Source of the DNA: an uncultured Eubacteriales bacterium
GTDB taxonomy: Bacteria > Bacillota > Clostridia > Lachnospirales > Lachnospiraceae
Reading direction: 5' to 3'
Length of the DNA stretch: 62,151 nt
NCBI GenBank assembly: GCA_900314775.1
Contig: OMWM01000006.1
Coordinates: 1-62,151 of the forward strand
Shown here piece after piece: positions 32,496-41,432 of this stretch (positions within the stretch are counted from its first letter, which is position 1; every line of letters starts with the position of its first letter). The translations under genes and the position numbers were made by a program. The notes beneath the pieces are model-generated. The model had not been told where the DNA came from. It did no database searches and saw only the letters and a list, made by a program, of their open reading frames with translations.

Positions 32496-32915
32496 TTACA
32501 GGGTCACGCCCTTGTCCGCCATGAATTTCTCCAGCGTCTGCGCCGCCTTTTCGATGGTCAGCAGACACCGGCGGTCGTCGCCGTCCGGATAGCGGTAGCG
32601 CTTTTTGAGCTCGGCGCAGTTGTCGCTGCCGAGTTCCTTCTTAAAATAATCGTTGTAAAATTCAGCGACCATCGGCATGAAGCCTTCTGTCTCATGGGCC
32701 TTGCCATTGCTGAATTTCAGGCCGATCGCCATGATGGCGCCGCTCAGGGCGCCGCAGACGCTCTCCGTGCACATGCCGGCGCCGAAGCCGGAGGCAGCCC
32801 GGAAATCCTTTTCGTCCATGCCGAGGCCGTAGGCCTGATTGGCGGCGATCAGAACGGTCTCGCAGCAGTTATAGTTGTGATGCAGATAGATATCATCGAC
32901 AAGTTCTTTCAGCAT
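32496..32915 (-). CDS. C_GCAxxG_C_C family putative redox protein
   Basis: 139 residues with the family's Cys/Gly spacing: NYNCCETVL at the start, AASGFGAGMCTESVCGALSG in the middle, DNCAELKKRY and RRCLLTIEKA near the end. Members (PF09719) are small cytoplasmic proteins thought to bind a metal or a cluster through these cysteines; function is not established. It lies 59 bases downstream of the AEC transporter gene, with a weak terminator hairpin between them, so partial readthrough is possible. Confidence 0.88.
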   Translation of the reverse strand: MLKELVDDIYLHHNYNCCETVLIAANQAYGLGMDEKDFRAASGFGAGMCTESVCGALSGAIMAIGLKFSNGKAHETEGFMPMVAEFYNDYFKKELGSDNCAELKKRYRYPDGDDRRCLLTIEKAAQTLEKFMADKGVTL

Positions 32916-32940
32916 TGCAGTTTTCTCCTTATTTTCAGTA

Positions 32941-32956
32941 AAACCCGCACGCGGGT
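32941..32956 (-). terminator. Small terminator-like hairpin
   Basis: On the minus strand ACCCGC-GT-GCGGGT is followed by TTTACT. The stem is 6 bp, so termination is likely partial. Confidence 0.4.
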
Positions 32957-32974
32957 GTTAAAATGTTCACAGGA

Positions 32975-33931
32975 TCAGATATAGCCGAGGCTCCGGAACA
33001 GGAAGAGCCAGAGCGTCAGCGATACGGACGACAGGAGCGTCGCCAGCATGACGACGCTGGCCGTGAGCACATCGTCGTTGTGCATGTTCTTCGCCATGAT
33101 GTAGCAGGTGACCGTCGTCGGTGAACCGGACATGATCAGGATGGCTACGAGCGCGCTGTCGCGGAAACCGGCGAGCACCGCGAGCGGTGTGATGATGGCC
33201 GGCAGAACGAACAGCTTGATGATTGTCGCCGCGATCGTCGGCTTTAGCTTCTGGCGGGCGAGCGCCTGGCTGCCCTGGAAGCTGGCACCGACGGCGAGAA
33301 GCGCCATCGGCGTGGCCGTCGAGGCGATGCTGTCGGCCGTCGTGAGCACGATCGGCGGCAGTGTGACGCCGATGATCGAAAACGGCACACCGGCGAGAAT
33401 GCCAAGGATGATCGGGTTTGTGATAATATTAAACAGTGTGTGCCGGACCAGTCCTTTTCTGTCCTGGCTCTCGCGGTCGCTGGCCCCGAGCGTCAGGATG
33501 ATGACGGAGTAGATATTGAAAAACGGCACCGCCGAGATGATCATCAGCGGCGTCAGCCCGGAATTGCCGTAAATATTTTCGACAAACGCGATGCCCAGGA
33601 CGGCGGCGCTGCCGCGGGCGGCTGCCTGCGTGAAGGCACCGACCATAGACTTATCCGGCAGGAATTTCCAGGCGAAAAACCAGGTCGCGCCGAACATGAA
33701 GGCCGTGGCGATGATGCAGAAAACGACAAAGCGGATGTCGAAAACCTCGCTGACCGGGGTTGTCGCGATGTCGCGGAAAAGCAATACCGGCAGGGCGACC
33801 TTGAAAACATATTTGTTGACGACCGAGACGAAATCTTCCGTAAAAAATTTCACCCTCATCAGGATGTAGCCGAGCACCATGACGAGGAAGATCGGAATCG
33901 TCGCGTTGAGACTGAAAACAAAATTATCCAT
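32975..33931 (-). CDS. AEC family transporter (auxin efflux carrier type)
   Basis: 318 residues with about ten membrane segments. The start MDNFVFSLNATIPIFLVMVLG and the central break, then the C-terminal bundle PIALL-like (PMALLAVGASF) and MSGSPTTVTCYIMAKNM, match PF03547. Bacterial members carry malate, malonate or other organic anions. It is on the opposite strand to the acyl-CoA operon and converges with it, so no shared regulation is evident. The start has an AGAGGT site. Confidence 0.88.
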   Translation of the reverse strand: MDNFVFSLNATIPIFLVMVLGYILMRVKFFTEDFVSVVNKYVFKVALPVLLFRDIATTPVSEVFDIRFVVFCIIATAFMFGATWFFAWKFLPDKSMVGAFTQAAARGSAAVLGIAFVENIYGNSGLTPLMIISAVPFFNIYSVIILTLGASDRESQDRKGLVRHTLFNIITNPIILGILAGVPFSIIGVTLPPIVLTTADSIASTATPMALLAVGASFQGSQALARQKLKPTIAATIIKLFVLPAIITPLAVLAGFRDSALVAILIMSGSPTTVTCYIMAKNMHNDDVLTASVVMLATLLSSVSLTLWLFLFRSLGYI

Positions 33932-34109
33932 AAAATACCTCTACCAATAAAAGGTAACACGCTGTTTTTGGGGTGTCAACAGGCATTAATGGAACAGAAA
34001 CACAATATATATGAAAGAATGCGTGCGGGATGCATGAAGTAAAAACAGACAAAGACCTGCTGGCGGTCTTTCCGCCGGGCCCTGTGACCTGGAGAAGATA
34101 AACGGCCCG

Positions 34110-34448
34110 GTGCTGCGCAGAAAGGCGGGCATCGGCGAGGGATATCAGGATATCGGGAAAGATTTCCCCGATATGGAAAACATGCTGCTGCTTGCGGATG
34201 ATACCGGCATATCCGGTCCCTCGATGCCGGATTCCAGGAGGACGATGGTGACGGAGCAGACCCGGCACGTGCCCGCCGTGATTTATTGCTTTGAAACGGC
34301 CATTGATCTGGAGGAGACCGTCCGCAAAGGGGCCAGGCCTTTGCAGACTTTGCCGGCGCGGAAAATATCGAGACCTGTATTATCTGACATCAGGGCGCTT
34401 TCTTCCGACATTTTCGGTAAAGACTGTCAACAGAATAACGATTGTTGA
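34110..34448 (+). other. Open but unconvincing stretch; possible gene remnant
   Basis: The 590 bases between 33932 and 34521 hold no clear gene. One frame stays open from about 34039 to 34448 and reads like ordinary protein (QDIGKDFPDMENMLLLADD, then AIDLEETVRKG), but it lacks a start with a ribosome site, and coding-like sequence appears to shift frame at about 34090 and 34340. A decayed gene is the best guess; I recognise no parent family. Confidence 0.25.
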
Positions 34449-34521
34449 AAAAATAATACGGCGGCTATATAATTATGATAAATCATGCACTTTGACGTAT
34501 GCAAACAGGGAGGTGGATGCG

Positions 34522-34950
34522 ATGAGAAAGCCGGTGTCCATCGATGATGACGGATATATGACACTGGATCTGGACACAAACCAGGATTATATTATGACGA
34601 AATGGTACGGCAACAGTATTGCCGTTTTTGAGGAAGAAGCCTTCAGAAAGTACATCGACAGGATCAGCACCACCTTCCGGGATAACGGCAACGGCAGAAG
34701 CGTCATACGGTTTTTCCTGTCCGCTGCGGTTACCATGATTGACCGGAACCCACAGGGCGGCTGGTATCTGCCGGAGATTTTTCAGAGATATGCGCTCCGG
34801 CGCGGCGAGCATCTGATTGCGGTCAGCAGCATTGACTATAAGTACTACAAAGATCTGATGCCGGTTATGATACTCGCATCGGAACGTTATGTGGACAATG
34901 CCATGCGGCAGACGATCGACAAGCATACACCGAAGGCAAAGGAAATCTAG
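34522..34950 (+). CDS. MraZ-like protein
   Basis: About 142 residues. The first half (YIMTKWYGNSIAVFEEEAFRKY) and second half (SVIRFFLSAAVTMIDRNPQGG, then LPEIFQRYALRRGEHLIAVSSIDYKYY) follow the two MraZ/AbrB-like repeats of the division regulator MraZ, including the RFF...DxxG pattern and the LP--RYA turn. The conserved DKQGR motif is altered to DRNPQGGW. MraZ normally heads the dcw cluster; here the gene sits 17 bases before pncB. It may be a divergent DNA-binding paralogue. The ATG follows a GGGAGGTGG site; a GTG lies 9 bases earlier. The family call is by eye. Confidence 0.5.
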   Translation: MRKPVSIDDDGYMTLDLDTNQDYIMTKWYGNSIAVFEEEAFRKYIDRISTTFRDNGNGRSVIRFFLSAAVTMIDRNPQGGWYLPEIFQRYALRRGEHLIAVSSIDYKYYKDLMPVMILASERYVDNAMRQTIDKHTPKAKEI

Positions 34951-34967
34951 CAAAGGAATTATTTTTT

Positions 34968-36434
34968 ATGGGAAGCAGAAATCTTACATTACTGACAGAC
35001 CTTTATGAACTCACGATGATGCAGGGCTATTTTGAGACGGGCAATACGGACAAAGCCGTGTTTGATGCCTTTTACAGGAAGAATCCCTGCGGCGGCGCCT
35101 ATGCGATCTCGTGCGGACTGGATCAGGTGATCGATCTAATCAATAACCTTCATTTTGAAGATGAAGATATCGATTATCTTCGCTCCACCGGATTTTTCAG
35201 AGACGATTTTCTGGAATATCTCCGGAATTTCAAATTCACCGGCGATATCTACGCGATCCCGGAAGGCACGATCATTTTCCCGAAGGAGCCGCTGGTAAAG
35301 GTGGTCGCGCCGATCATTGAGGCGCAGCTGATCGAGACGGCGCTTCTCAATATCATCAATCATCAGAGCCTGATCGCGACCAAGGCGGCGCGAGTTGTCC
35401 ATGAGGCAGGCCCGGGCGTGATGGAATTCGGCCTGCGGCGTGCACAGGGACCGGACGCCGGCATTTACGGTGCGCGGGCGGCTGTGATTGCGGGCTGCTG
35501 CGGCACGAGCAATGTGCTGGCCGGCCAGATGTTTGACATTCCGGTCAAGGGCACACATGCACACAGCTGGATTATGAGTTTCAAGACAGAACTGGAGGCT
35601 TTCCGCACCTATGCGAAGATGTTTCCGGACAACTGCATTCTTCTCGTTGACACCTACGATGCACTGGAGGGCGTCGGCCACGCGATTCAGGTATTCCGTG
35701 AGATGCGCGAGCAGGGCGTGAAGTCCAGACTGTACGGCATCCGCTTCGACAGCGGCGACCTGGCTTACCTGTCCAAGAAGGCGAGAGTCATGCTGGATGA
35801 GGCGGGCTTTGAGGATGCGGTTATCTCCGCATCGAGCGATCTCGATGAGTATCTGATTAACAGCCTGATGAATCAGGGCGCGCAGATCACCTCATGGGGC
35901 GTTGGCACGAATCTGATCACATCGCAGGACAACCCGTCCTTCGGCGGTGTCTACAAGCTGTCTGCGATTATCAAAGAAGACGGAACGGTGATTCCGAAGA
36001 TCAAGGTATCCGAGAACACCGAGAAGGTCACGAACCCTGGCAATAAGAAGATCATCCGTATCTATGACAAGGCCAACCACAAGATCAAGGCCGATGTCAT
36101 TACGCTTGTGGATGAACAGTATAATGAGAACCAGCCGCTTACGATCTTTGACCCGGTTGACACATGGAAGAGAACCTTCCTGCCGGCCGGCAGCTATGAA
36201 CTGCGCGAGATCATGGTACCGGTATTCAAGGACGGAAAATGTGTTTATCAGTCACCGTCTGTCATGGAGATCCGTGATTACTGCAGCAGGGAGAAGGAGA
36301 CGCTCTGGAGCGAGTCCATGCGTCTTGTCAATCCGCAGGAGGTGCATGTCGATCTGTCGAAGAAGCTGTGGACACTCAAGCAGGATCTGCTTGACGGCGT
36401 ACACAGGTTCGCAGAGAACGATCACCAGGAATAA
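34968..36434 (+). CDS. pncB: Nicotinate phosphoribosyltransferase
   Basis: 488 residues, the long Gram-positive form. It converts nicotinate and PRPP into nicotinate mononucleotide for NAD salvage. N-terminal LLTDLYELTMMQGYFETG is the family signature. The ribose-phosphate site includes EFGLRRAQGPDAG, then the GTHAHSWIMSF loop with the phosphorylated-His region, and the YGIRFDSGDLAYLS motif. The AAAGGA site is 10 bases upstream. It follows the MraZ-like gene closely and is ended by a terminator. Confidence 0.95.
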   Translation: MGSRNLTLLTDLYELTMMQGYFETGNTDKAVFDAFYRKNPCGGAYAISCGLDQVIDLINNLHFEDEDIDYLRSTGFFRDDFLEYLRNFKFTGDIYAIPEGTIIFPKEPLVKVVAPIIEAQLIETALLNIINHQSLIATKAARVVHEAGPGVMEFGLRRAQGPDAGIYGARAAVIAGCCGTSNVLAGQMFDIPVKGTHAHSWIMSFKTELEAFRTYAKMFPDNCILLVDTYDALEGVGHAIQVFREMREQGVKSRLYGIRFDSGDLAYLSKKARVMLDEAGFEDAVISASSDLDEYLINSLMNQGAQITSWGVGTNLITSQDNPSFGGVYKLSAIIKEDGTVIPKIKVSENTEKVTNPGNKKIIRIYDKANHKIKADVITLVDEQYNENQPLTIFDPVDTWKRTFLPAGSYELREIMVPVFKDGKCVYQSPSVMEIRDYCSREKETLWSESMRLVNPQEVHVDLSKKLWTLKQDLLDGVHRFAENDHQE

Positions 36435-36463
36435 CGCAGAAGCGTTTTTAAACAAAAGATCAT

Positions 36464-36497
36464 GGCGATGGGGCCGCAGGGCTCCATCGCTGTTTTA
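36464..36497 (+). terminator. pncB terminator
   Basis: A GGCGATGG arm pairs with CCATCGCT (36484-36491), with TTTTATTTT after it. Confidence 0.75.
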
Positions 36498-36544
36498 TTT
36501 TACAGGATTTTCGCGCAGAACATGGGGCTGAAAGCATTCAGCGG

Positions 36545-36585
36545 TTGCTTTAATGTTAATTCTATGTTAACATGAAGTTAACATA
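36545..36585 (+). promoter_or_regulatory. mgtC-type gene promoter with palindromic operator
   Basis: TTGCTT at 36545-36550 and TAACAT at 36568-36573 have a 17-base spacer. A perfect dyad TATGTTAAC-ATGAA-GTTAACATA (36563-36585) covers the -10 and the presumed start, with an additional half TAATGTTAAT just upstream. This is the layout of a repressor site. Confidence 0.55.
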
Positions 36586-36595
36586 AAGGAAAAGA

Positions 36596-37315
36596 ATGGA
36601 TGTGATACGGATGCATGTAATACATAATATCACGGCATTTTTCGATCAATGGAACTACACGGTCATACTGGTACGGATTCTGCTCTCTGTTTTCTGCGGC
36701 GGTGCCATCGGCCTGTCGAGAAGCGTAAAGCGGATCAACGCGGGCTTTAAGACACATTCCCTGGTATGCATGGGATCCGCCCTGATCATGCTGACCGGAG
36801 AATATATTTTCGAGACCTTCGGCGATGTGGGCGATATTTCGCGGCTGCCGGCGCAGGTCATCAGCGGCGTGGGCTTTCTCGGTGCCGGTACGATCATCGT
36901 GACCGGCAAGGCGCATGTCAAGGGACTGACGACAGCGGCCGGCCTGTGGGTATGCGCGGGCATCGGCATTGCGTTCGGTATCGGTTTCTACAGCGGCGGC
37001 CTGATTGCGACCGGCCTGATCCTGATCCTCTACAATTTCATGGACTGGATCGATGTCTTCGCACGCAATCACGCTCGGGTCATTGAGTTCTATATTGAAT
37101 TTGCCAACCGGCGCAGCGTGGCCAATGTGCTGATGTCGATCAAGCAGATGAATTTCAAGGTCGAGCAGATTGAGCTTGCCAAGCCGTCGAAGAAGGAGAA
37201 GTGCGAGATCGTCAACGCGACGATTACCGTCAGCGTGCCGCGCAGGATGCAGCATGATCTGGTGGCAGAGGCGATCGGCGAGATTGAGGGCGTGGAATAT
37301 GTCGAGGAATTGTGA
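36596..37315 (+). CDS. MgtC/SapB family membrane protein
   Basis: 239 residues. Four to five membrane segments span about residues 15-140, with the family motifs GGAIGLSRSVKRINAGFKTHSLV and GVGFLGAGTIIV, then GLTTAAGLWVCAGIGIAFG. A cytoplasmic ACT-like domain covers the last about 85 residues. MgtC proteins affect adaptation to low magnesium and F-type ATPase activity in pathogens; here the role is inferred. An AAAGGA site is 5 bases upstream of the ATG. The palindrome overlying its promoter suggests tight repression. Confidence 0.92.
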   Translation: MDVIRMHVIHNITAFFDQWNYTVILVRILLSVFCGGAIGLSRSVKRINAGFKTHSLVCMGSALIMLTGEYIFETFGDVGDISRLPAQVISGVGFLGAGTIIVTGKAHVKGLTTAAGLWVCAGIGIAFGIGFYSGGLIATGLILILYNFMDWIDVFARNHARVIEFYIEFANRRSVANVLMSIKQMNFKVEQIELAKPSKKEKCEIVNATITVSVPRRMQHDLVAEAIGEIEGVEYVEEL

Positions 37316-37376
37316 CAAAATTAACAAAATAATGCGTATATTTAGCCCATTTATGCACATTTTTACGACAGATTCG

Positions 37377-37405
37377 TTTACATAGAATTTATTCCATGTT
37401 ATTAT
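37377..37405 (+). promoter_or_regulatory. ABC importer operon promoter
   Basis: TTTACA at 37377-37382 and TATTAT at 37400-37405, 17-base spacer, in an AT-rich region. Confidence 0.7.
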
Positions 37406-37486
37406 ATATATGATTTTCAATACTTGTCATAAGCCTTACTATTGAAAATACCCGAGGTAAGATCCCCGGTGAAAAGGAGGAAGAAA

Positions 37487-38611
37487 ATGAAAAAATCAGG
37501 TAGAATTGCAGCGGTAACAGCTTCAGCTCTTATTGTTGCCATGGTGGCAGCAGGCTGCGGCGGTTCATCATCAACCGCATCCACGGCAGAGACAAAGGCA
37601 GCAGCGGAATCTTCGGGGGAGGATCTGAACAGCAAATCACTCGATGACATTATTGAAGATGCCAAGGCAGAAGGCGATGTGCAGTCTGTAGGTATGCCTG
37701 ACAACTGGGCTGACTGGGCGTCTCTCTGGAAGAATCTGAAAGACAACTACGGCATTACCCATACGGATGCTGATATGTCATCCGCAGAGGAGCTGCAGAT
37801 GTTCACGACAGAGGGCGAGAATGGTACGAAGGATATCGGCGATGTCGGCATGGGCTTCACACAGCAGGTTATCGACGAAGATCTCACTCAGGGATACAAG
37901 ACCTCTTACTGGGACAGCGTTCCGGATTGGGCGAAGGGTGAAGACGGCAAGTGGATGATCGCCTATACCGGTGCTACCACATTCCTTTCCAATAAGACAC
38001 TGCTTGATCAGGACGGCGAGAGCGTTCCGACATCATGGGATGATATCAAGAACGGCAGCTACAAGGTTGCGATCGGCGATATCAACGGCGGCAACGCACA
38101 GGCTGCCATCATCGCTTCCAACTTCGCTTTAGGCGGCGATCTGGACAACCTTGATCCTGCATTTGAATTCTGGACCCAGATGGCTGAGGACGGACGTATC
38201 AATACGCTGGATATCACACAGCAGAACTTTGAAACCGGTGAAGTTCAGGTCGGCGTTGTATGGAGCTTCACAGGTGTTCCGTATTCCAAGAACATCACAG
38301 ATTATGATATGGAAGCAACCGTTCCTACAGATGGTTCCATCCAGAGCGGTTATGCATCTGTTATCAACAAGTATGCACCGCATCCGAACGCAGCCGCTCT
38401 TGCAAGAGAGGTTATGTTCAGCGATGAAGGTCAGGGCTATCTTGCCGGCGCAGGCGGAATCCCTACCAGAACCGATGTTGAGATCGAAGGATACGATGCA
38501 AGCCAGTATGAGAACTGCATCCTGATGGATGACACCGATGCATACTCCAAGGCATGCGAGGAAGTCGTATCAAGATGGGAAGAGGAGATCACACCTCTGC
38601 TTGTTCAGTGA
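37487..38611 (+). CDS. ABC transporter substrate-binding lipoprotein
   Basis: About 374 residues. A signal peptide ends in a lipobox VAAGC (residues about 18-22), followed by a Ser/Thr/Ala-rich linker. The mature protein resembles spermidine/iron-type binding proteins of the extracellular solute-binding family 1/6 (NWADWASLWKNLKDNYG, IAYTGATTFLSNKTLL, SWDDIKNGSYKVAIGD). The ligand is not evident. The ATG at 37487 is 7 bases after AAAGGAGG; the frame opens 45 bases earlier. A hairpin with T run follows, so the binding protein is probably made in excess of the permeases. Confidence 0.88.
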   Translation: MKKSGRIAAVTASALIVAMVAAGCGGSSSTASTAETKAAAESSGEDLNSKSLDDIIEDAKAEGDVQSVGMPDNWADWASLWKNLKDNYGITHTDADMSSAEELQMFTTEGENGTKDIGDVGMGFTQQVIDEDLTQGYKTSYWDSVPDWAKGEDGKWMIAYTGATTFLSNKTLLDQDGESVPTSWDDIKNGSYKVAIGDINGGNAQAAIIASNFALGGDLDNLDPAFEFWTQMAEDGRINTLDITQQNFETGEVQVGVVWSFTGVPYSKNITDYDMEATVPTDGSIQSGYASVINKYAPHPNAAALAREVMFSDEGQGYLAGAGGIPTRTDVEIEGYDASQYENCILMDDTDAYSKACEEVVSRWEEEITPLLVQ

Positions 38612-38685
38612 TAGACATGCATCATTGCATGGCAGCGAAAATTTAAAGTAACCGTTTTTTGACAAGTATAGCAATAATCCGTGAT

Positions 38686-38717
38686 GGGGCGTACAGGGCT
38701 GTACGTCCCATTTTTTT
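38686..38717 (+). terminator. Attenuator between binding protein and permease genes
   Basis: GGGGCGTAC (38686-38694) pairs with GTACGTCCC (38701-38709, one G-T), loop AGGGCT, then T7. Readthrough would be partial. Confidence 0.8.
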
Positions 38718-38740
38718 CAAAGAACAGGAGATATAAGGCC

Positions 38741-39589
38741 ATGAAGAAGAAAAGATATCTATATCTCTTAGCTCTGCTGCCGTTTCTGGTGGTTACGTTC
38801 ATGTATGAGATCATTCCGCTCATCACGATCATAATCAACAGTTTCCGACCGGACGACGGCGGCGGCTTTACGCTTGAGAACTATCATACCGTGTTCAGCA
38901 AGCTGCTCTACCGGATGGCGATTACCAACAGTATCAAGATTTCCCTGATCTCTGCCGGCATCGGCATTGTGATCGCATTTCTCGGTGCCCGCGCCTCCAA
39001 GGCGGTCGGCGGCAAACTGCGGAGCGTCTTCATGACGGTTCTGAACATGGTATCCAATTTCGCCGGCATCCCGCTTGCGTTTGCCTACATGATTCTTCTC
39101 GGCAACGCCGGTGTCATGATCCAGCTGGGACGTGCAATGGGCTGGGACGCGCTGGCGAATTTCAACCTGTATACGTCGAGCGGACTGAGCCTCGTATACG
39201 TATATTTCCAGATACCGCTTTCAACCCTGCTGCTGATTCCGGCTTTTGATGCGATCCGCAAGGAATGGCAGGAAGCTTCGATGCTTCTCGGCGCCGGCAG
39301 CGGCACCTTCTGGTGGAAGGTCGGCATCCCGGTACTGATGCCGAGTATTCTCGATACGTTCAGCGTACTGTTTGCCAATGCACTTGCGGCATACGCAACG
39401 GTCTACGCGATCATGATGAACAGTATCTCGCTTCTGCCGATTCAGATCGCCGGCTGTTTCGTCGGCGAGGTCAAGATCCGCAGAGGTCTCGGCGGTGCAC
39501 TTTCTGTTACCATGATGCTTATCATGGTGGCGATGATCATCATTACCAATGTGATCAGTAAGCAGTTTCAGAAAGGAGTGAGAAAATAA
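38741..39589 (+). CDS. ABC transporter permease (first)
   Basis: About 282 residues with six membrane segments starting LYLLALLPFLVVTFMYEIIPL. The binding-protein-dependent EAA loop reads EWQEASMLLGAGSGTFWWKVGIPVLMP, which docks on the ATPase. It has PotB/CysTW-like layout. The ATG at 38741 follows AGGAG; the longer frame would add 20 residues that include the terminator stem, so it is rejected. It overlaps the next gene by one base. Confidence 0.9.
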   Translation: MKKKRYLYLLALLPFLVVTFMYEIIPLITIIINSFRPDDGGGFTLENYHTVFSKLLYRMAITNSIKISLISAGIGIVIAFLGARASKAVGGKLRSVFMTVLNMVSNFAGIPLAFAYMILLGNAGVMIQLGRAMGWDALANFNLYTSSGLSLVYVYFQIPLSTLLLIPAFDAIRKEWQEASMLLGAGSGTFWWKVGIPVLMPSILDTFSVLFANALAAYATVYAIMMNSISLLPIQIAGCFVGEVKIRRGLGGALSVTMMLIMVAMIIITNVISKQFQKGVRK

Positions 39590-40389
39590 TGAAGAAGAGA
39601 AGTATGGGTTCTGTCATTATTATTCTGCTGATTCTGGTGTGGCTGCTGATTCCGCTGGTAGTCTCCATTATCTACTCGTTGTTTGAGAACTGGACGGGTA
39701 TCGCGCCGCAAGGCTTCTCGCTGCGCGCGTATGCGACGATCTTCAGCGACCCGGCGTTCCTCGCAGCACTTGGGCGGACCGTGCTGATCTGTATCGTGCC
39801 GATCCTGCTGACGATTCTGCTGGTTCTGCTGGCGCTGTTTGTGACGTCTCTGTTCTTCCCGAAGCTGGAACGTCTCGTGCAGATCATCTGCATGATTCCG
39901 TATACCATCCAGGGCGTTATCCTTTCCGTCAGCATCCTTTCGATGTATGTCGCGAACAAGACGTTTCTCGGCAACCGTCTGGTTATGCTGATCGGTGCTT
40001 ACTGTATCATCATCCTGCCATATATTTATCAGGGCATCCGCAACGGCATGCGTGCCGTCAACATGCCTGTCCTGATCGAGGCGGCTGAGATGCTCGGCGC
40101 GACCCGGATTTACGCGTATTTCCGGATTATCGTACCGAATATCATTTCCGCGGTTGTTGTTTCTTCACTGCTGGCCGTGGGCATCATCTTCGGCGACTAC
40201 GTTCTGGTCAGAAACCTCGATGGTTCCGCATTCCAGAACATCCAGATTTATCTGTATCAGGCAATGAAGTCCGACAGCATGAAGTCCAGTGCGGTATTTG
40301 TTGTCATCATGGCAGTTACCTTTACGATCTCTGCGATTGTACTGTATCTGCAGAGCCGTCAGGGCAAACATGGAAAAGACGCTAAATAA
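39589..40389 (+). CDS. ABC transporter permease (second)
   Basis: 266 residues with six membrane segments (VIIILLILVWLLIPLVVSIIY first). The EAA loop is IEAAEMLGATRIYAYFRIIVPNI. The start codon shares an A with the preceding stop (TAATG), so translation is coupled. It forms the heterodimeric membrane channel with the first permease. Confidence 0.92.
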   Translation: MKKRSMGSVIIILLILVWLLIPLVVSIIYSLFENWTGIAPQGFSLRAYATIFSDPAFLAALGRTVLICIVPILLTILLVLLALFVTSLFFPKLERLVQIICMIPYTIQGVILSVSILSMYVANKTFLGNRLVMLIGAYCIIILPYIYQGIRNGMRAVNMPVLIEAAEMLGATRIYAYFRIIVPNIISAVVVSSLLAVGIIFGDYVLVRNLDGSAFQNIQIYLYQAMKSDSMKSSAVFVVIMAVTFTISAIVLYLQSRQGKHGKDAK

Positions 40390-40403
40390 TGAGGTAGAAG
40401 CAT

Positions 40404-41411
40404 ATGTCCTATATTCGATTTGAAAATTTATGTAAAAGCTATGGCGAGAAAGAGGTCCTGAGGGACATCAATCTCGAGGTTGAAAAAGGAACACTGGTTA
40501 CCCTGCTCGGTCCTTCCGGCTGCGGCAAGAGTACGCTGCTTCGCTGCCTCGCCGGCCTGGAGACTGTGACGAGCGGCAAGGTTTACCTGGATGACAAGGA
40601 TATCACCGAGGTCAGCCCGAAAGACAGAGGCATCGGCATGGTATTCCAGCAGTACAGCCTTTTCCCGAATATGACGGTGGAGCAGAATGTCGCGTTCGGT
40701 CTCAAGATCAAGAAAGAGGAACCGGCCGTAATCAAGAAGAAGGTAGACGAGATCATTAAGATTGTCGGCCTTTCGGAACAGGTAAAACAGTATCCGTCCC
40801 AGCTCTCCGGCGGACAGCAGCAGCGTGCCGCGCTGGCGAGGGCGATCGTGACGGAGCCGAAGGTTCTGCTTCTCGATGAGCCGCTCTCCGCAATTGATGC
40901 GCTGCTCCGTCATTCCCTGCAGATCGAGATCCGCAGGATTCAGCAGGAACTCGGCATCACCGCGATTTTCGTAACGCACGATCAGGATGAGGCGATGGTT
41001 ATGTCCGATGTCATCCATCTCATGTATGACGGCCACATCGAGCAGTCTGCGGAGCCGATCGAGCTGTATACGAAACCGAAGACGAAATTCGTGGCCTCCT
41101 TCATCGGCCATTACAATCTGCTGGATGCCGGGACCATCAAAAATATTTCCGGCGAGCAGATCGATACGGAGAGTGTGGCGTTCCGCCCGGAGATCATCCG
41201 TATCAGCCGGGAGCCGGCAGAAGAGGCGGACGCATTTCAGATGGAGGGCGAGATCGCATTCAGCCTGCCGCACGGCAACATTCTCCGCTATGCGGTGATG
41301 TGCGGCGGCACACAGGTGGATGTCGATGTGCTCTTCGGCGATGTGGAACCGTTCAACACCGGAGACAAGGTTTATCTGTCAGTTAAGAAGTCGGAATGCA
41401 TCTTCCTGTGA
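40404..41411 (+). CDS. ABC transporter ATP-binding protein (PotA/FbpC type)
   Basis: 335 residues. Walker A is LGPSGCGKSTLLRC, the Q-loop is GMVFQQYSLFPN, the signature is PSQLSGGQQQRAALARA, Walker B is VLLLDEPLSAID, and the switch His is in FVTHDQDEA. The C-terminal about 95 residues form a TOBE-like regulatory domain found in polyamine, iron and phosphonate importers. It powers the permeases encoded just upstream. Confidence 0.94.
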   Translation: MSYIRFENLCKSYGEKEVLRDINLEVEKGTLVTLLGPSGCGKSTLLRCLAGLETVTSGKVYLDDKDITEVSPKDRGIGMVFQQYSLFPNMTVEQNVAFGLKIKKEEPAVIKKKVDEIIKIVGLSEQVKQYPSQLSGGQQQRAALARAIVTEPKVLLLDEPLSAIDALLRHSLQIEIRRIQQELGITAIFVTHDQDEAMVMSDVIHLMYDGHIEQSAEPIELYTKPKTKFVASFIGHYNLLDAGTIKNISGEQIDTESVAFRPEIIRISREPAEEADAFQMEGEIAFSLPHGNILRYAVMCGGTQVDVDVLFGDVEPFNTGDKVYLSVKKSECIFL

Positions 41412-41432
41412 TGCAGGAAACGGAGAAATATT

